From positions 25,107,001 through 25,171,000 of the forward strand of contig JALGPY010000003.1 in the NCBI GenBank assembly GCA_023055425.1: DNA of 64,000 nt, written 5' to 3'. Origin of the DNA: Linanthus parryae. Taxonomy: Eukaryota; Streptophyta; Magnoliopsida; Ericales; Polemoniaceae. Shown here piece by piece: positions 20,987 to 32,676 of this stretch; the stretch's first letter is position 1, and every line of letters starts with the position of its first letter. A program made the translations under genes and the position numbers. The notes below the pieces were generated by a model that worked only from the letters and a program-made list of their open reading frames with translations, did no database searches and was not told where the DNA came from.

Positions 20987-21605
20987 TGGGTACAAGAGAA
21001 TCCTGCAGAGAGAACTTCGTGTACACGAGAATAGGAAATGGCACAGGAAGTGTTGGGTTGTGTGTAGGGAGAGAGTAAGGCAATAGCACTGTCTGAGAGA
21101 GAGACAGGGGTTTGGCAGAGCTTCCGCGTATGTCTGGTGTGTTCTCCCCGTATGGAAGGGTTAACGTCCTATACATAACGGAGAATGTGACCGTTGTAGT
21201 GTGGTTAATGCGCCCATCAGTGGCGGCTTAATTAGCTTAACCACAACGGCACGTTCGTCCGCGTATATAGGGACCGTTACAGCACGTTATGCGCGTATAC
21301 CGTAACCGTTATGGGGTTGACCGGGTTTAACCGGGTTGACCGGGTTTATGGAGCTCGTGCCATAAACCTCTCAAAAGCAGTTACTAAAGGTCGCGCGCGG
21401 GCTTGGCTCGCACGCGACAGGACTTACTCTAGCCTCCAGACCACTAAGTCCCTACAAGTCCCGTGCAGTGGTATGCGAGGGCCCTGTCTCGCAGCCCCCA
21501 CGTGGATCAGCACGACTGGTAATCCGGTGTGTGTGGAGCACAATATGGTATGCTAGATGATTGCCACGTGGCCAAGATCTGTCTGCTCATAAAGCACTAT
21601 CTACA
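20987..21605 (-). repeat. Mini-element LTR (3' in element orientation)
   Basis: The minus-strand start TGTAGATAGTGC is at 21605, and the other end reads tgggtacaag at 20987. It lacks about 9 bp present in its partner near 21888-21896 (caaaggcag). Confidence 0.88.
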
Positions 21606-21850
21606 TTAGCCCCCTTTCTGCGCGTGAAGACTCATAGCCGGATAGGCTTCCATGCGCAGGAACCAACGTACGCGTCGCCGCCACGCACCAATTCAAATAT
21701 GTGCAGATTCAGCCCCCGTGCGTGCCATTATGACCTAAACCCCTAGAGTCGTGCCGTCTTGTCTTTTAGGGTTTTAGGCGTGACGTCAGCTTGTCCTGTG
21801 ATTGCGCGATTCGACGGTGACGGTTGCGATTCACGTCGGGTTAACCAAAA

Positions 21851-22467
21851 TGTGTACAAGAGAATCCTGCATAGAGAACTTCGTGTACACCAAAGGCAGA
21901 GAATAGGAAATGGCACAGGAAGTGTTGGGTTGTGTGTAGGAAGAGAGTAAGGCAATTGCACTGTCTGAGAGAGAGACATGGGTTTGGCAGAGCTTCCGCG
22001 TATGTCTGGTGTGTTCTCCCCGTATGGAAGGGTTAACGTCCTATATATAACGGAGAATGTGACCGTTGTAGTGTGGCTAATGCGCCCATCAATGGCGGCT
22101 TAATTAGCTTAAACACAACGGCACGTTCGTCTGCGTATATAGGGACCGTTACAGCACGTTATGCGCGTACACCGGAACCGTTATGGGGTTGACTGGGTTG
22201 ACCGGGTTTATGGAGCTCGTGCCATAAATCTCTCAAAAGCAGTTACTAAAGGTCGCGCGCGGGCTTGGCTCGCACGCGACAGGACTTACTCTAGCCTCCA
22301 GACCACTAAGTCCCTACAAGTCCCGTGCAGTGGTATGCGAGGGCCCTGTCTCGCAGCCCCCACGTGGATCAGCACGGCTGGTGATCCGGTGTGTGTGGAG
22401 CACAATATGGTGTGCTAGATGATTGCCACGTGGCCAAGATCGGTCTGCTCAGAAAGCACTATCTACA
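21851..22467 (-). repeat. Mini-element LTR (5' in element orientation)
   Basis: Ends TGTAGATAGTGC (minus strand, at 22467) and tgtgtacaag (plus, at 21851). A PBS-like GGTTAACCCGACGTGAA lies next to it on minus at about 21830-21847, one base different from the A/B family PBS core. Confidence 0.88.
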
Positions 22468-22472
22468 GGAGT

Positions 22473-22972
22473 ATTCTTGGTCTAGCTGAGTATTAACGGA
22501 AGTTTATAGAAAATTTCTCTCATTTAGCAGACCCATTAACGAAGTTGACTAGGAAGGGAGAGAATTTTATTTGGAATGATGCTTGTGAGGAAGCATTTCA
22601 AGAGCTAAAGAAGAGGTTGACGACTGCTCCAATACTAGTGGTTCCAGAAAGAGGCTTGGGGTATACTGTTTATTGTGATGCCTCTAAGGAAGGTCTGGGT
22701 TGTGTCTTGATGCAATTAGGAAAGGTTGTGGCTTATGGCTCTCGACAGTTGAAGTCTCATGAAGTCAACTATCCTACCCATGACTTGGAGTTAGCAGCTA
22801 TTGTCTTCGCTTTGAAGACTTGGAGACATTATCTTTATGGCGAATGCTTTGAGGTATTTTCTGATCATAAGAGTTTGAAGTATATATTTACTCAGAATGA
22901 TCTCAATATGAGACAGCGTAGATGGATGGAGTACTTAGAGGATTATGATTTTACTTTGGAGTATCATCCAGG
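22473..22972 (+). pseudogene. pol: Outer element end of RT and RNase H
   Basis: Resumes after the mini-element with ILGLAEY and an in-frame stop. The frame 22545-22982 then holds [24 protein letters not shown], the RNase H core [15 protein letters not shown], and [21 protein letters not shown]. It is cut after the YHPGK motif, at the GAAGG duplication where element A entered. RNase H continues at 60384. Confidence 0.93.
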
Positions 22973-22977
22973 GAAGG

Positions 22978-23607
22978 TGTAGATAGTGCTTTCTGAGCTG
23001 ACAGATCTTGGCCACGTGGCAACCATCCAGCACACCATATTGTGCTCCACACACACTGGATCACCAGCCGCGCTGATCCATGTGGGGGGCTGCGAGACAG
23101 AGCCCTCGCATACCACTGCACGGGACTTGTAGGGACTTAGTGGTTTGGAGGCTAGAGTAAGTCCTGTCGCGTGCGAGCCAAGCCCGCACGCGACCTTTAG
23201 TAACTGCTTTGCGAGATTTATGGCACGCGACCTTTAGTAACCCGGTCAATCCGGTCAAACCCGGTCAACCCCATAACGGTTCCGGTATTCGCGCATAACG
23301 TGTTGTAACGGTCCCTATATATGAGGACGAACGTGCCGTTGTGGTTAAGCTAATTAAGCCGCCATTGATGGGCGCATTAACCACACTGCAACGGTCACAT
23401 TCTCTGTTATATATAGGACGTTAACCTTTCCATACAAAGGAGAACACACTAGCCATACGCGGAAGCTCTGCCAAACCTCTGTCTCTCTCTCAGACATTAC
23501 TACTGCCTTACTCTCTCCCTACACACAACCCAACTCTTCCTGTGCTATCTCTGATCCTCTACTTACGGTGTACACGGAAGTCTCCCTGCCGGAATCTCTT
23601 GTGCACA
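22978..23607 (+). repeat. 5' LTR of element A
   Basis: 630 bp, TGTAGATAGTGC...TTGTGCACA. A TATA-like ttatatata lies at about 23407. It matches the 3' LTR (51268-51866 plus 60354-60383) at about 99%, apart from a local patch at 23223-23241. There a 19-bp stretch copied from 23186-23204 replaces the family sequence. Confidence 0.92.
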
Positions 23608-23610
23608 TTT

Positions 23611-23629
23611 TGGTGAACCTGACGTGAAC
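23611..23629 (+). other. Primer-binding site of element A
   Basis: TGGTGAACCTGACGTGAAC lies three bases after the LTR. Element B has the same site with CCC in place of CCT (minus strand, 40938-40956). I could not assign the tRNA with confidence. Confidence 0.7.
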
Positions 23630-23648
23630 TTACCATCAAAAAGCAACC

Positions 23649-25254
23649 ATGTCTCAGGAGGATGATGTCAGTAACAGATCGCCTTCCACCGAAACCGCCT
23701 CAGGAGAGGAGGCCCGCCGCACTCCTACGACCACCGGTGAAGCCCCGACGCTAGAGACCTTGGACGCTACCATCCAGAGTCAGGCGAAGGCTCTCAAGGC
23801 TCAATCTGTGCAATTAGAACGGATCATGGCTGTCCGCCAAACCCTGCACCAGCCACCGCCGTTTCTCCGGGAGGAGGAGCCCCTACCGCTTCAGGACTGG
23901 GAGTGTCAACCACACCCCCAACCCTAATCTGCAGACTTCACCGGCGACTACTCAGCTACCTTCAATTCAAGGGTCAACAGCTCAAATGTTGCCTCTCACT
24001 GCTCATACTCCTCAGCCTCCGGCTCTGGTACCTAACCCGGCTTCGCAGTATCCCTTGCCTCCTCCAACGGCAATCTGGGGCAATGCGAACGGCCAATATG
24101 TCCCCAATCCTCCGGCGGCGTACGTGTCGCCTCCGCCTGCGGCAACCCCTCCTCCTGTTACCGAGGGAAACATTCCAGAATGTATGACGTACTTGCAGAA
24201 GCGCATGGACACTATTCTGGCTCACCAATCGTTCGCGGATACCATCATCCCGAAGCTAGACAACGATCCACCTATCCCGCGAGAGATCTATCTCATGCCT
24301 AACCCGGTGGGGTACAAGGCTCCTAAATGGGACAAGTTCGAAGATGTCAATGGAAACGCTCATGAACATGTCATGCGTTTCATCGATGTCATGGGGCCGT
24401 ATGGAGCCGATCCCAAACTACTGATGCGAGAGTTCCCGAAATCTTTGGGGAACGTAGCGTACAAATGGTACCAGACGTTGGAAGCTGGGTCCGTGAAGAC
24501 TTGGGACGACATGGTCCAAAAGTTCTACACCAAATTCTTCCAAATAGAAGAAAAGGTCACAATGATCCACCTCTCGCGGATGTATCAGAAGCGCGAGGAG
24601 GACGGGATAACTTTCATCAAGAAGTTCAGGGCGAAGTCCCTGGAATGCAAAGATCCGATGCTCGAAAGTCGGCTCGTAGAGATATGCCTGCAGTGCATGC
24701 GAGATGAATACAAAGGTATGCTCATCAACCTGCAAACGCCCATGTTTTCAAAACTAATCGAATGCACGAAGAACATCGAGCCTATAGTGGAGAGGCAGAA
24801 AAAGAAAAATGCTCCGGAGCGATCCTCGAGCAGCACTACTTTCAAGATCAGGAGATTCAGCTATAAGAGGGGACGCGAAGCTGAGGTCAATACAGTTTCA
24901 CCCCAGAAGCAGGCGAAGGTTGTGAACTTCGACGCACCACCTCTGCCATGTTCGGTGGAAGAAGCAAGCGACCTCTGCAGGCAATGGCGCAAGGACGGTG
25001 TCCTACCGCCACTCGAGAGGGCACCCTCCAAGGAAATGGTGAGGGACCCGAAGTGGTGCGAGTACCACGGCAAGGTCATGCATCCCACAGCGGACTGTAA
25101 GAAGCTCAGGGTTGTATTCAGCCAAAAGATGAAGAATGGCGAGCTGATCGTCAGCGATCACAGGAAGGATGTGCGCAACAATCCACTTCCTGCCCATGTG
25201 GATCAAGACTCGAAAGGCAAGGAGGTCGCCATGATCTCGATTGTGGATCTGTAA
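23649..25254 (+). pseudogene. gag: Element A gag, frameshifted
   Basis: Starts MSQEDDVSNRSPSTET. A deletion of about 14 bases relative to B near 23830 shifts the frame. The main gag body is in the second frame (23986-25254), with a Pro-rich stretch, then KAPKWDKFEDVNGNAHEHVM, VAYKWYQTLE and WDDMVQKFYTKFF. A terminal WCEYHGKVMHPTADC segment is a zinc-binding-like remnant. The stop at 25252 replaces sense codons present in B, so this copy is dead. Confidence 0.9.
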
Positions 25255-26247
25255 GAGGTCGCAGAGGATGGTCTACCCATCATTGCCGAAGTCCATGATG
25301 ATGAGGACTACAGCGTAGACACGGAGGACGAACGTGCCGACCGGATGAAGGGGTCGCACGGCTTCAGCAGATTCTTTGACGAGATGAACTTCTCAGAGAA
25401 ATTACGCATGGAGATGAAAAAAGCGATCTTAAGGATAGCAGAAGACTACGAAGAGGATCTCGTGGTCTCCAATGGGAAAGTCATCAGGGCGTCTCGCTCT
25501 ACAGAAAAGATTATGACCTTTTCTGCCAGCGACAAAAAGACAGATGCGAGCCACCAGAGGCCTCTATATGTGACGGCCATCATCAACGGCGTCGAGTTCA
25601 AAAGAGCGTTCGTCGACAGAGGGGCAGCGGTTAACGTCGTTTCGCTCCACACACTGAAGCTAGCAGGGATCCCCGAGTACAAGATTGTCAGGCGTCCATC
25701 TCCGCTGATGGGATTTGGAAGCGACTCCAGAATGACAATAGGATGGATTCGCCTGGGCGTCTAGATCGGCAAAATCAAGTGCTCAGCGAAGTTCAATGTC
25801 ATAGATGCGAACACAACGTATCAAAGGATCATAGGTCGAGCCTGGATTCATCGCTTTGACGCGGTCCCTTCAACAGCTCACCAAGTCATGAAAGCTATTT
25901 GGAACGATAGAATAGTCGAGATACCGGCTTCAACGAATCCATTCAACATGGATGAAGCACATCTCAGCGAGGCGGTATGGTTCACCGAGATGGAAGACGA
26001 GCAAACACCGGGACCATTCAACCCTACTCCTTTACCCCTATGGGCAGATATCAAGGATCAGTTACCTGCGGGAGTGATGGTGACAAGGGAGGATGCCAAG
26101 GAAAAGCCGCCCACACGGGAAGAGGCGCCGCGGATCGCCTACCAGCGAAAGAACGTGTATACCCTGAAGAGAATAGCAAAGCATGACCCTGAAGGCAAGG
26201 AGATAGAGAGTTTCTACGCCAATGGGAAGAAGTGCTATCGCATATGA
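25255..26247 (+). pseudogene. pro: Element A protease region
   Basis: In frame with the gag body. The active-site region reads FVDRGAAVNVVSLHTLKLAG, where B has FVDGGSAVNVVS, so the second active-site residue is altered to Arg. An internal TAG lies at 25762-25764. The downstream part (IGRAWIHRFDAVPSTAHQVM onward) ends at a TGA (26245-26247) after GKKCYRI. B has a different stop, TAA, at exactly the same codon. Confidence 0.88.
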
Positions 26248-26259
26248 AGGTGCGCGGGG

Positions 26260-27460
26260 ATGTCCTCACGCGGGCATGGGGATATCCCTGAGCAAATCAA
26301 CCAAATAGAGCAGGTTGCGGTAACGGAAAAACCAATGCAGAGCACTCCCGATGAGAAGCTCAAGGAAGCACCCGAATGCATGGAAGACAAACCCAGACCG
26401 CAGAAGCAAGAGCTAAAGGAGGTGTTCCTAAGCCCGAACGAAGAAAAGAGAAGGCCAGTCTTTCTAAGTGCGGACCTCACAAGCGAAGAGGAGAAAGGAC
26501 TGCTACAGCTCCTAACTGAATACAAGGATGTGTTCGCATGGGAGTATGATGAGATGCCCGGTCTGGACACGAGTATCACTATGCACCGTTTAGACATCAT
26601 TCGGGGGTCTAAACCGGTAAAGCAGAGCACAAGAAGCTTCAGGCCGGAGCTTAACGTGAAGATCAAACAGGAGATTGTCAAACTCCTGGACGCCAAGTTC
26701 ATAGAGCCGAATCATCATCCCACATGGATAGCCAACATTGTGCCAGTGGTAAAGAAGAACGGACAGCTTCGCATCTGCGTGGATTTCCGGGATCTCAATC
26801 GTTTCTGCCCCAAGGACGATTTTCCGCTCCCCAACATTGATCTGCTTATTGATTCGACAGCGGGTCATCGCATGTTCAGTTTCATGGACGGCTTCAGTGG
26901 GTACAATCAGATCAAGATGGACCCTGAAGATGCGCGGAAAACTGCATTTATTACTCCAGTGGGGGTATTCAACTACACGGTGATGCCGTTCGGCCTCAAA
27001 AATGCGGGTGCAACTTATCAGCGGGCCATGATGGCCCTGTTCCACGACATGATGCACAAGGAAGTGGAATTTTATGTGGACGACGTGGTGGTTAAATCCA
27101 AGCAGGAGGCAGATCACTTGGCGGATTTACGGAAAGTGTTCAATAGATGCAGACGCTTTCAACTGAAGATGAATCCCATGAAGTGCGCATTCGGGGTAAC
27201 ATCAGGGAAGTTCTTGGGATGCGTGGTGCATTGCCAAGGAATCGAGCCTGATCCTGCGAAAGTATCAGCTATCACTGGCATGACGCCGCCCCATAACCAA
27301 AGTGCCTTGAAGACATTTTTGGGAAAGCTATCATATCTGCGGAGATTCATCCCAGCGATTGCCGAAATCACCTGCTGTTTTAGTACCCTTCTCAAGAAAG
27401 ATGCCGTATACAGCTGGACTCCGGAGCACGAAGCTGCGTTCGGGAAACTAAAGGATCTGC
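26260..27460 (+). pseudogene. pol: Element A reverse transcriptase, truncated at the B junction
   Basis: Opens MSSRGHGDIPEQINQIEQ five codons after the pro stop and in the same frame. It contains LRICVDFRDLNRF, FMDGFSGYNQIKM, MPFGLKNAGATYQRA and the catalytic FYVDDVVVKSKQ, then the RT-RNase H linker (FLGKLSYLRRFIPAIAE). No stop is seen to 27460, where the coding sequence ends in KLKDLL and joins a 28-bp filler and then inverted element B. The RNase H part of A resumes at 41588. Confidence 0.93.
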
Positions 27461-27488
27461 TGAGATGCCCGGTCTGGACACGAGTATC
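27461..27488. other. 28-bp templated filler at the A/B junction
   Basis: These 28 bases are identical to 26550-26577, which lies 0.9 kb upstream in A's own RT region. They sit exactly between the end of A's RT and the start of inverted B. Filler copied from nearby DNA is typical of end-joining repair of a double-strand break. Confidence 0.85.
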
Positions 27489-28044
27489 CCTTTCTGCGCG
27501 TGAAGACTCATAGCTGTATAGACTTCCATGCGCGGAAACCAACATGCGCGTCGCCGCCACGCACCAATTCAAACACGAGTAAATTCAGCCCCCGTGCGTG
27601 CCATTATGACCTAAAACCCCTAGGGTCGTGCCGTCTGGCCTTTAGGGTTTTAGGCGTGACGTCAGCTTGTCCTGTGATTGCGCGATTCGACGGTGACGGT
27701 TGCGATTCGACTACTGAAAGGACGCAACCCTTCATTGTTTTTAGATAAATACTTTGTACTCTCCATTGTTGCAAAGCATCACTTCTTTAAACCCATGACA
27801 TATAATCTGTTGAAACTTGTGAAGAAGCTTCAATCTTTGGACCCAATTTTGGCTTAATCCTTCGATGATAAGGATCTTGGATGTAGGGTTTTTGGAATCT
27901 CTGATAATGCAAACAATTCCAATCCCTAATTTCTGAAATTGATACCAGAAACTGTTCATCTTTCTTCCCATAGATCTTGAATCTCGAAATTCAAACTGAA
28001 GTGTGGCATATTTCTCCCCCCTTTTTTCTTGCTCTTCCGCAGGA
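27489..28044 (+). promoter_or_regulatory. Promoter-like region of the antisense gene, copy B
   Basis: Contains TGACGTCA (27657-27664), a telo-box-like tagggttttagg (about 27642-27654) and a TATA-like gataaata (27744-27751), followed by a leader of about 290 bp. A pyrimidine run ending gctcttccgcag (to about 28042) just before the ATG looks like a 3' splice site, so the leader may hold an intron. The same motifs occur in copy A (50998-51110) and in the mini-element. Confidence 0.6.
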
Positions 28045-31000
28045 ATGGCCAAGACAAAAGGAACTAGACCCACCAAGGAGGACGAAGAGATACCTGATCT
28101 TCCGCAAGCTTTATGGCGAAAAGCCCCCTATCTGGGTGGCAAAGACTTCTACCACGCGAGGGTTAAGGCAAAGAAACTGCCTGCTTCTGTCCCCAATGAG
28201 GGATTGCTAACATTGACTCCTCCAGTTAACTCAGCCTTGCTCGAGGTTATTGGCTCCGAGGACGTGGTTCGATTGGGAATCGAAAATGGGTACTTCCCCT
28301 ATGCTGCGATTTCCACGCAAGCTTTTGTCCAGAAATTGGACTATATGGATGAGTGGATTGACCATGTGTTGACCGATCATGCTGCGACTCTGAACGAGGC
28401 CGGCGTATACTTCGCCGTTCGTGCTATGAAGGGTGCTGCCGTGAAGCTGGACCAGTCCATGCTTCTAAACCTTCTTTCCCGCTACTCGCCTGCGACTCAC
28501 ACTTTTCACTTTGCTGAGTTCGAGGCCGCCCCCACACTCGAGGACGTGCACATGCTGTACGATCTGTCTCCCATGGGTGAGGTGGACCCTTTGAGTCCCT
28601 TGAGGACGGATGCGGAGATCGCTTTGTACACGCAGATGGAGGAGTGCCTATCAGAGGTAAAGAAAATCTCCACCCGGTGGACCACTACCAAAGCCCTTCC
28701 TAACTGGCAATTGGTTGATACATCTGCGAAGAATACCTGGAACAAATGGGTGCAGTACTTCTTCCGTGACTAAGCGAACAGCAGCATTACCAAGAAGCTT
28801 CTGAGTCAGGACCCAGAGGCCAAGAATCGATGGTCACCCGCATGATGGGGTCTTCTATCACGTTCTGCCGCTTGCTGTGAAGCTGGCGCTTGGCCAGAGA
28901 GTCGCACTCGGGCCCTTGGTTTTGGGCACGCTGTACTATAGACTGGATCAGCTAGTTGTGGCCATGAAAGAGTCGCGTGGCCGCCTCGACATACTAACCT
29001 TCGTCAACATCGCCTTCTTGACGATGTGGGTCTTTGAGCGATGGCCGTCCTATGCCCCAACTGCTTCTAAGCCCAACAAGTGGTGTCCCCCAGGCGAGGT
29101 GGAGGAGCGTAACAGTGGCAGGGCTGCGAGGTGGTTCGGAGCGAACAATACCAAGTGCGTTTGGAGCCTGATATGCGACAACCGGCGAGAGTTCGTTGCC
29201 AGACCCTATGCCGTGCGTATTGAGAACGTGCGATGGTTTCCAAAGCTGTACCCTTCTAAGGGCGTTGTCTTCTCAGAAGAGCTCCTCTTTGAAGAGGGAT
29301 CGCATTTCCATGAACGCTATCGCGAATTCTTTTGCTGGTGCCTGCGAGGTTCCCTTCCTGCTCTCGCAGAGCATATTCGTGAGCTCGCGCCACGGTATGA
29401 GAGGATTACTGTGGATGTTGACCCCACTCGATTTTCTCCCCAGTTCGGCTTTGATGCAGTGGCACCCTCAATCTGGCCACAGTCCATTATCAGAGGTTGC
29501 TATAAGCGCTTGCTGACAAAGGAGTGCAAAACAGTCTTTATGAACAATCTTCCTTTTGAGCAGCCTGCAGGTAACCGCGAGGGAGGTTGTTCCAAGAACT
29601 GGATCGCATACTGGATCACCCAGCAGACGAGAATTGAGACAAATTCGGCCCCCCATCCAAGTAGAGCTCCCTTGATCAAAAGAAACTCTTTTCCGTTTCG
29701 TCCCAATTGCAGTCTGGACGAGTCTGAATATGGTTGCTACTCATTGTTGGATCATGAGAACCATCTGTGCCCTACCATCATTCTGGATGAAAAGCTCGCC
29801 GCGGTTAGGAAAGGCGACTCGCATGTTGTCAGATATAGCGAGACTTTCGCTAAGGTAAGCAACTTCTTTTGCATGCATTTAACTCCTTGATTTTCTCATA
29901 TTGACATCTTTATTTCACACTGCTTGCTGTAGTGCCATGTGCGGAGGTTCGCATATGGTGATCGTTCCAAGTCGCTGGTCAACACCATTGTTACCACAAG
30001 AAGAAAAGGACAGTCGTTCCTGCTAGCATCAAGGATGGATCCTGAGGTCGAAACCAGGATTCGCGCAGTCATGAACGCTTTTGCTGACTCGCTGATAGAT
30101 AATGCTCCAGCCTCGTCTCCACCCAGAGATAATCCGTCTCCTCCAGCGACTGCCGCGCCAAGAGCGAAGAGACCCAGGCAAAAGGGAATTACAATTTCTT
30201 ATCCTAGAAGTGCTCCAACTTCCCCTCCAGCGAGGTCCCTTTCTGCCAAGGACAAAGGCAAAGGTCGCATGCCCAGTAGAGCGCGGAAGGAGCTCGCAGT
30301 CGAGACCTTCGTTCCATTCAACCAGGAGGAAGAAGAGGAGAGGCAGGAGCCAAGAGAAGGAGATGAAGAAGAAGAAAGAGCAAATGTGATACATGAGGAA
30401 GAATCAGGAGGTACCTCCATCGCGTTTCCCCTCTCATTATCGTAATTCTTTTGCAACTCGATCTTGAACCAATCGTTTCTTCGCAGATGATGATGATGAT
30501 GAGACCATCGGTGGCCTTTTGGCCAAGAGACAAAAGAGGGATGCTCATTCTAGCATTCCAGACGAACCCATAAGCGAGGACGTTCTTGCCGAGTCCAGGA
30601 AGACAGTCGCGGAAGCTGCTGAAAGGAGAAGGCAGCGAGAAGAGGAGGAGCTCGAGCGTGTGAGGCAGCGGAGCCTCGAAGAGCAACATGTTGACGACTC
30701 AGTGCGTCCAGCTGACGAGGAAGATGCGCTTCCCGAAGAGGTGGCTCCTCAAGCAGAAGAGGAGGATGTGGCTCCAGAAGAGGATGCAACAGCTTTGGAG
30801 CAAGCCCAAGCGGATTTTGAAGAAATCGCAGGCGACAATAAAGGTGAGATTTTTAATCTCGCAGTAACTTATCGAGACGTTATTGTTGGTGCATTAGAGC
30901 ATGGTGTGTCAAAAGCTGACATTCGCCGTTGGCTAGTAGGCAAGTGCGGTGAACCCTCAGGTAATCACTTGATTGATATGCATGAACTAGACTTAACAAC

Positions 31001-32269
31001 TCGAATCATAGTCATGACTAGTTTCTTCGCATCCCAGGTCACGCTCATTTTAAAGACATGCTTAATGAGGACACACTAATAGGGCATGGTTCCACGTCTT
31101 TAGTGTATGACGAAGATACTGCAATCCCACCTTCGCGTGGAGGTGCTTGCTCTTAGCTTTAGCAAAGATAGTAAAATAACGTACAATACGAGTTACCTCA
31201 TACTATCCCATTTTGTATCACAGGCGATGCTGATGAACCTGTGCTGGAGCAAAGAAGTCAGCCTTCTGCGTCCTATGTTCCGATTCCGAGTTCCCATACC
31301 GAGAAGCCCGTCGCAGCTGCTGAATATGCAGGAGAGCCTCTTGAGGACATCATCGAAATTTCTGATGATGCCGAAGCTGACGCTGTGCTAATGGAGGAAG
31401 ATGCCCATGCTGGCGCTGAGGAAGTAAGAACAAGTACTGTTGATGCTACCGCATCTGAGAGTGTCCCTCGCCAAGCAACTTCGGCTGCCACTATGCCTCC
31501 AGCGATGACTGAGTCGGTGACGCCACTTCCTGCGTGGAGCTTTTGGGGCTCGCAGGTCGGGGCTGCGATCGCAAATGGTGCGGCTTATACTCTTCCTCCT
31601 AACTATGAGGAGTTAGAGCCCGCAGCTGACAGGAGGGCTATGGAACGAGGACAGTCCTCAACCACTCCTGCCACTCGCATTCCTTCTCTTCGTGAGATCC
31701 TTGAAGGAACTGGTAAGTCGTGGTTTGCTGTTTGCATCCCGCATTATTCATTTGCGAGTTTGATAGCATAACTTAGCTTTGACATTGCTTTAGGTTTGAA
31801 GCAAGCCGGTGTGGACTGGCTAGTTCGGATGCGCCTCACCTACCCCCAATCATTTGCGAGATCTCTGGAGATAGGGCCCTTTGACAGAAGGCTGTTTCTT
31901 ACCGAGGCCATTTGGATTTTGGAGCAGCTGTCTGCGGCCACGCCTGCGACCATTTCTTCCCAGAGTACCGAGTTGCTTTTTGGCATGTGCCAGAATCTTC
32001 TGACTAAAGTTCAAGGAAGGCTGGGTTTCAAGTTTCTTATGAAAAGAGTTACTTTGATTCGCGCAGCCGTAACTTTGAAACTCGGCCACCAAAACCTCGC
32101 AGCTGAGAAGCAGAAGGTGGAGCAGCAAAAGCAAAAGGTTGAAGAGGCTTTAAAGCTCTATCTTGAGATGAATGCCAAGTGCGAGCAATTGAAGCAGGAA
32201 GTGGAGCAGGTAGAGAATCTGAGCCGTCAGTTCACCCCTCATGACTCCTTGATCAAGAATTTACTTTGA
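28045..32269 (+). pseudogene. Antisense plant-mobile-domain-like gene, copy B (six exons)
   Basis: The exons I infer are 28045-29854, 29933-30410, 30487-30843, 31038-31142, 31224-31712 and 31794-32269. All introns are GT...AG. The first is phase 0 and the other four phase 1. Exon 1 resembles the plant mobile domain (aminotransferase-like) family: FHFAEFEAAPTLEDVHMLYDL, and later LALGQRVALGPLVLGTLYYRLDQL. Exons 2-3 encode a basic stretch (RAKRPRQKGI) and long acidic and Glu/Arg-rich helices. Exon 6 ends in a Gln/Lys/Glu-rich coiled coil. Disabling changes are a Tyr codon turned TAA at 28771-28773 and a 71-bp deletion at 28825. Exons 3-6 have the same lengths as in copy A. Function is unknown. 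Confidence 0.8.
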
Positions 32270-32676
32270 CTTTTGAATTTGAAAAGCAGCAAACAAATAG
32301 CTGGAACATTAATGTAATGCTGAAACATTAATGTAATGTTGCTAGGGTTTCTCCCCCTTTTTTTTAACAAAAGAATCGACATGCCCGTTTTGCCCTTTCC
32401 TGGATTTGATGGAATATCTCTGTGCATATCCAATTATGACATCATCAATTGATATTCTGCTTGATTTTCGCGCTAATTTCTCATAAGATAAGCACGCTTT
32501 CCTTGGGAAGTCCATCCGAATCATGACCATCCGTCATTAATTAGGATACGCAACTGAATCGTCGTAGCCTTTAGTAGGGTAATTGATTGTTACCGCTTTT
32601 CAAGGCGTAAGTGATTGACCTTACCCTCTTTTCGAATTCTGCTGACTCATCTTGGCAACTGAAGAGTCTCCACAAG
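32270..32676. other. Non-coding stretch after antisense gene, copy B
   Basis: AT-rich, with a run of T and no gene seen. The same sequence follows the gene in copy A (45850-46244). Confidence 0.6.

Larger units (their letters stand above)
20987..22467 (-). mobile_element. Non-autonomous mini LTR element (TRIM-like) of the A/B family
   Basis: Two LTRs (20987-21605 and 21851-22467, about 3% different by eye) lie in minus orientation inside the GGAGT duplication. Only 245 bp (21606-21850) lies between them. The LTRs match those of elements A and B. The internal part holds the PPT region next to one LTR, the PBS next to the other, and the promoter-like region of the family's antisense gene (TGACGTCA at 21781, tagggttttagg at about 21766). 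All gag-pol and antisense coding sequence is absent. Movement would need proteins from a full element in trans. It is older than A. Confidence 0.88.

Noticed and set aside
20987..22467. Possibility that this is two solo LTRs or a tandem LTR remnant
   Set aside because: A single GGAGT duplication surrounds both LTRs, and PBS and PPT lie correctly between them, so it is one element.
23611..23629. Assigning a specific tRNA to the A/B family PBS
   Set aside because: I could not match it to a plant tRNA 3' end with confidence from memory.
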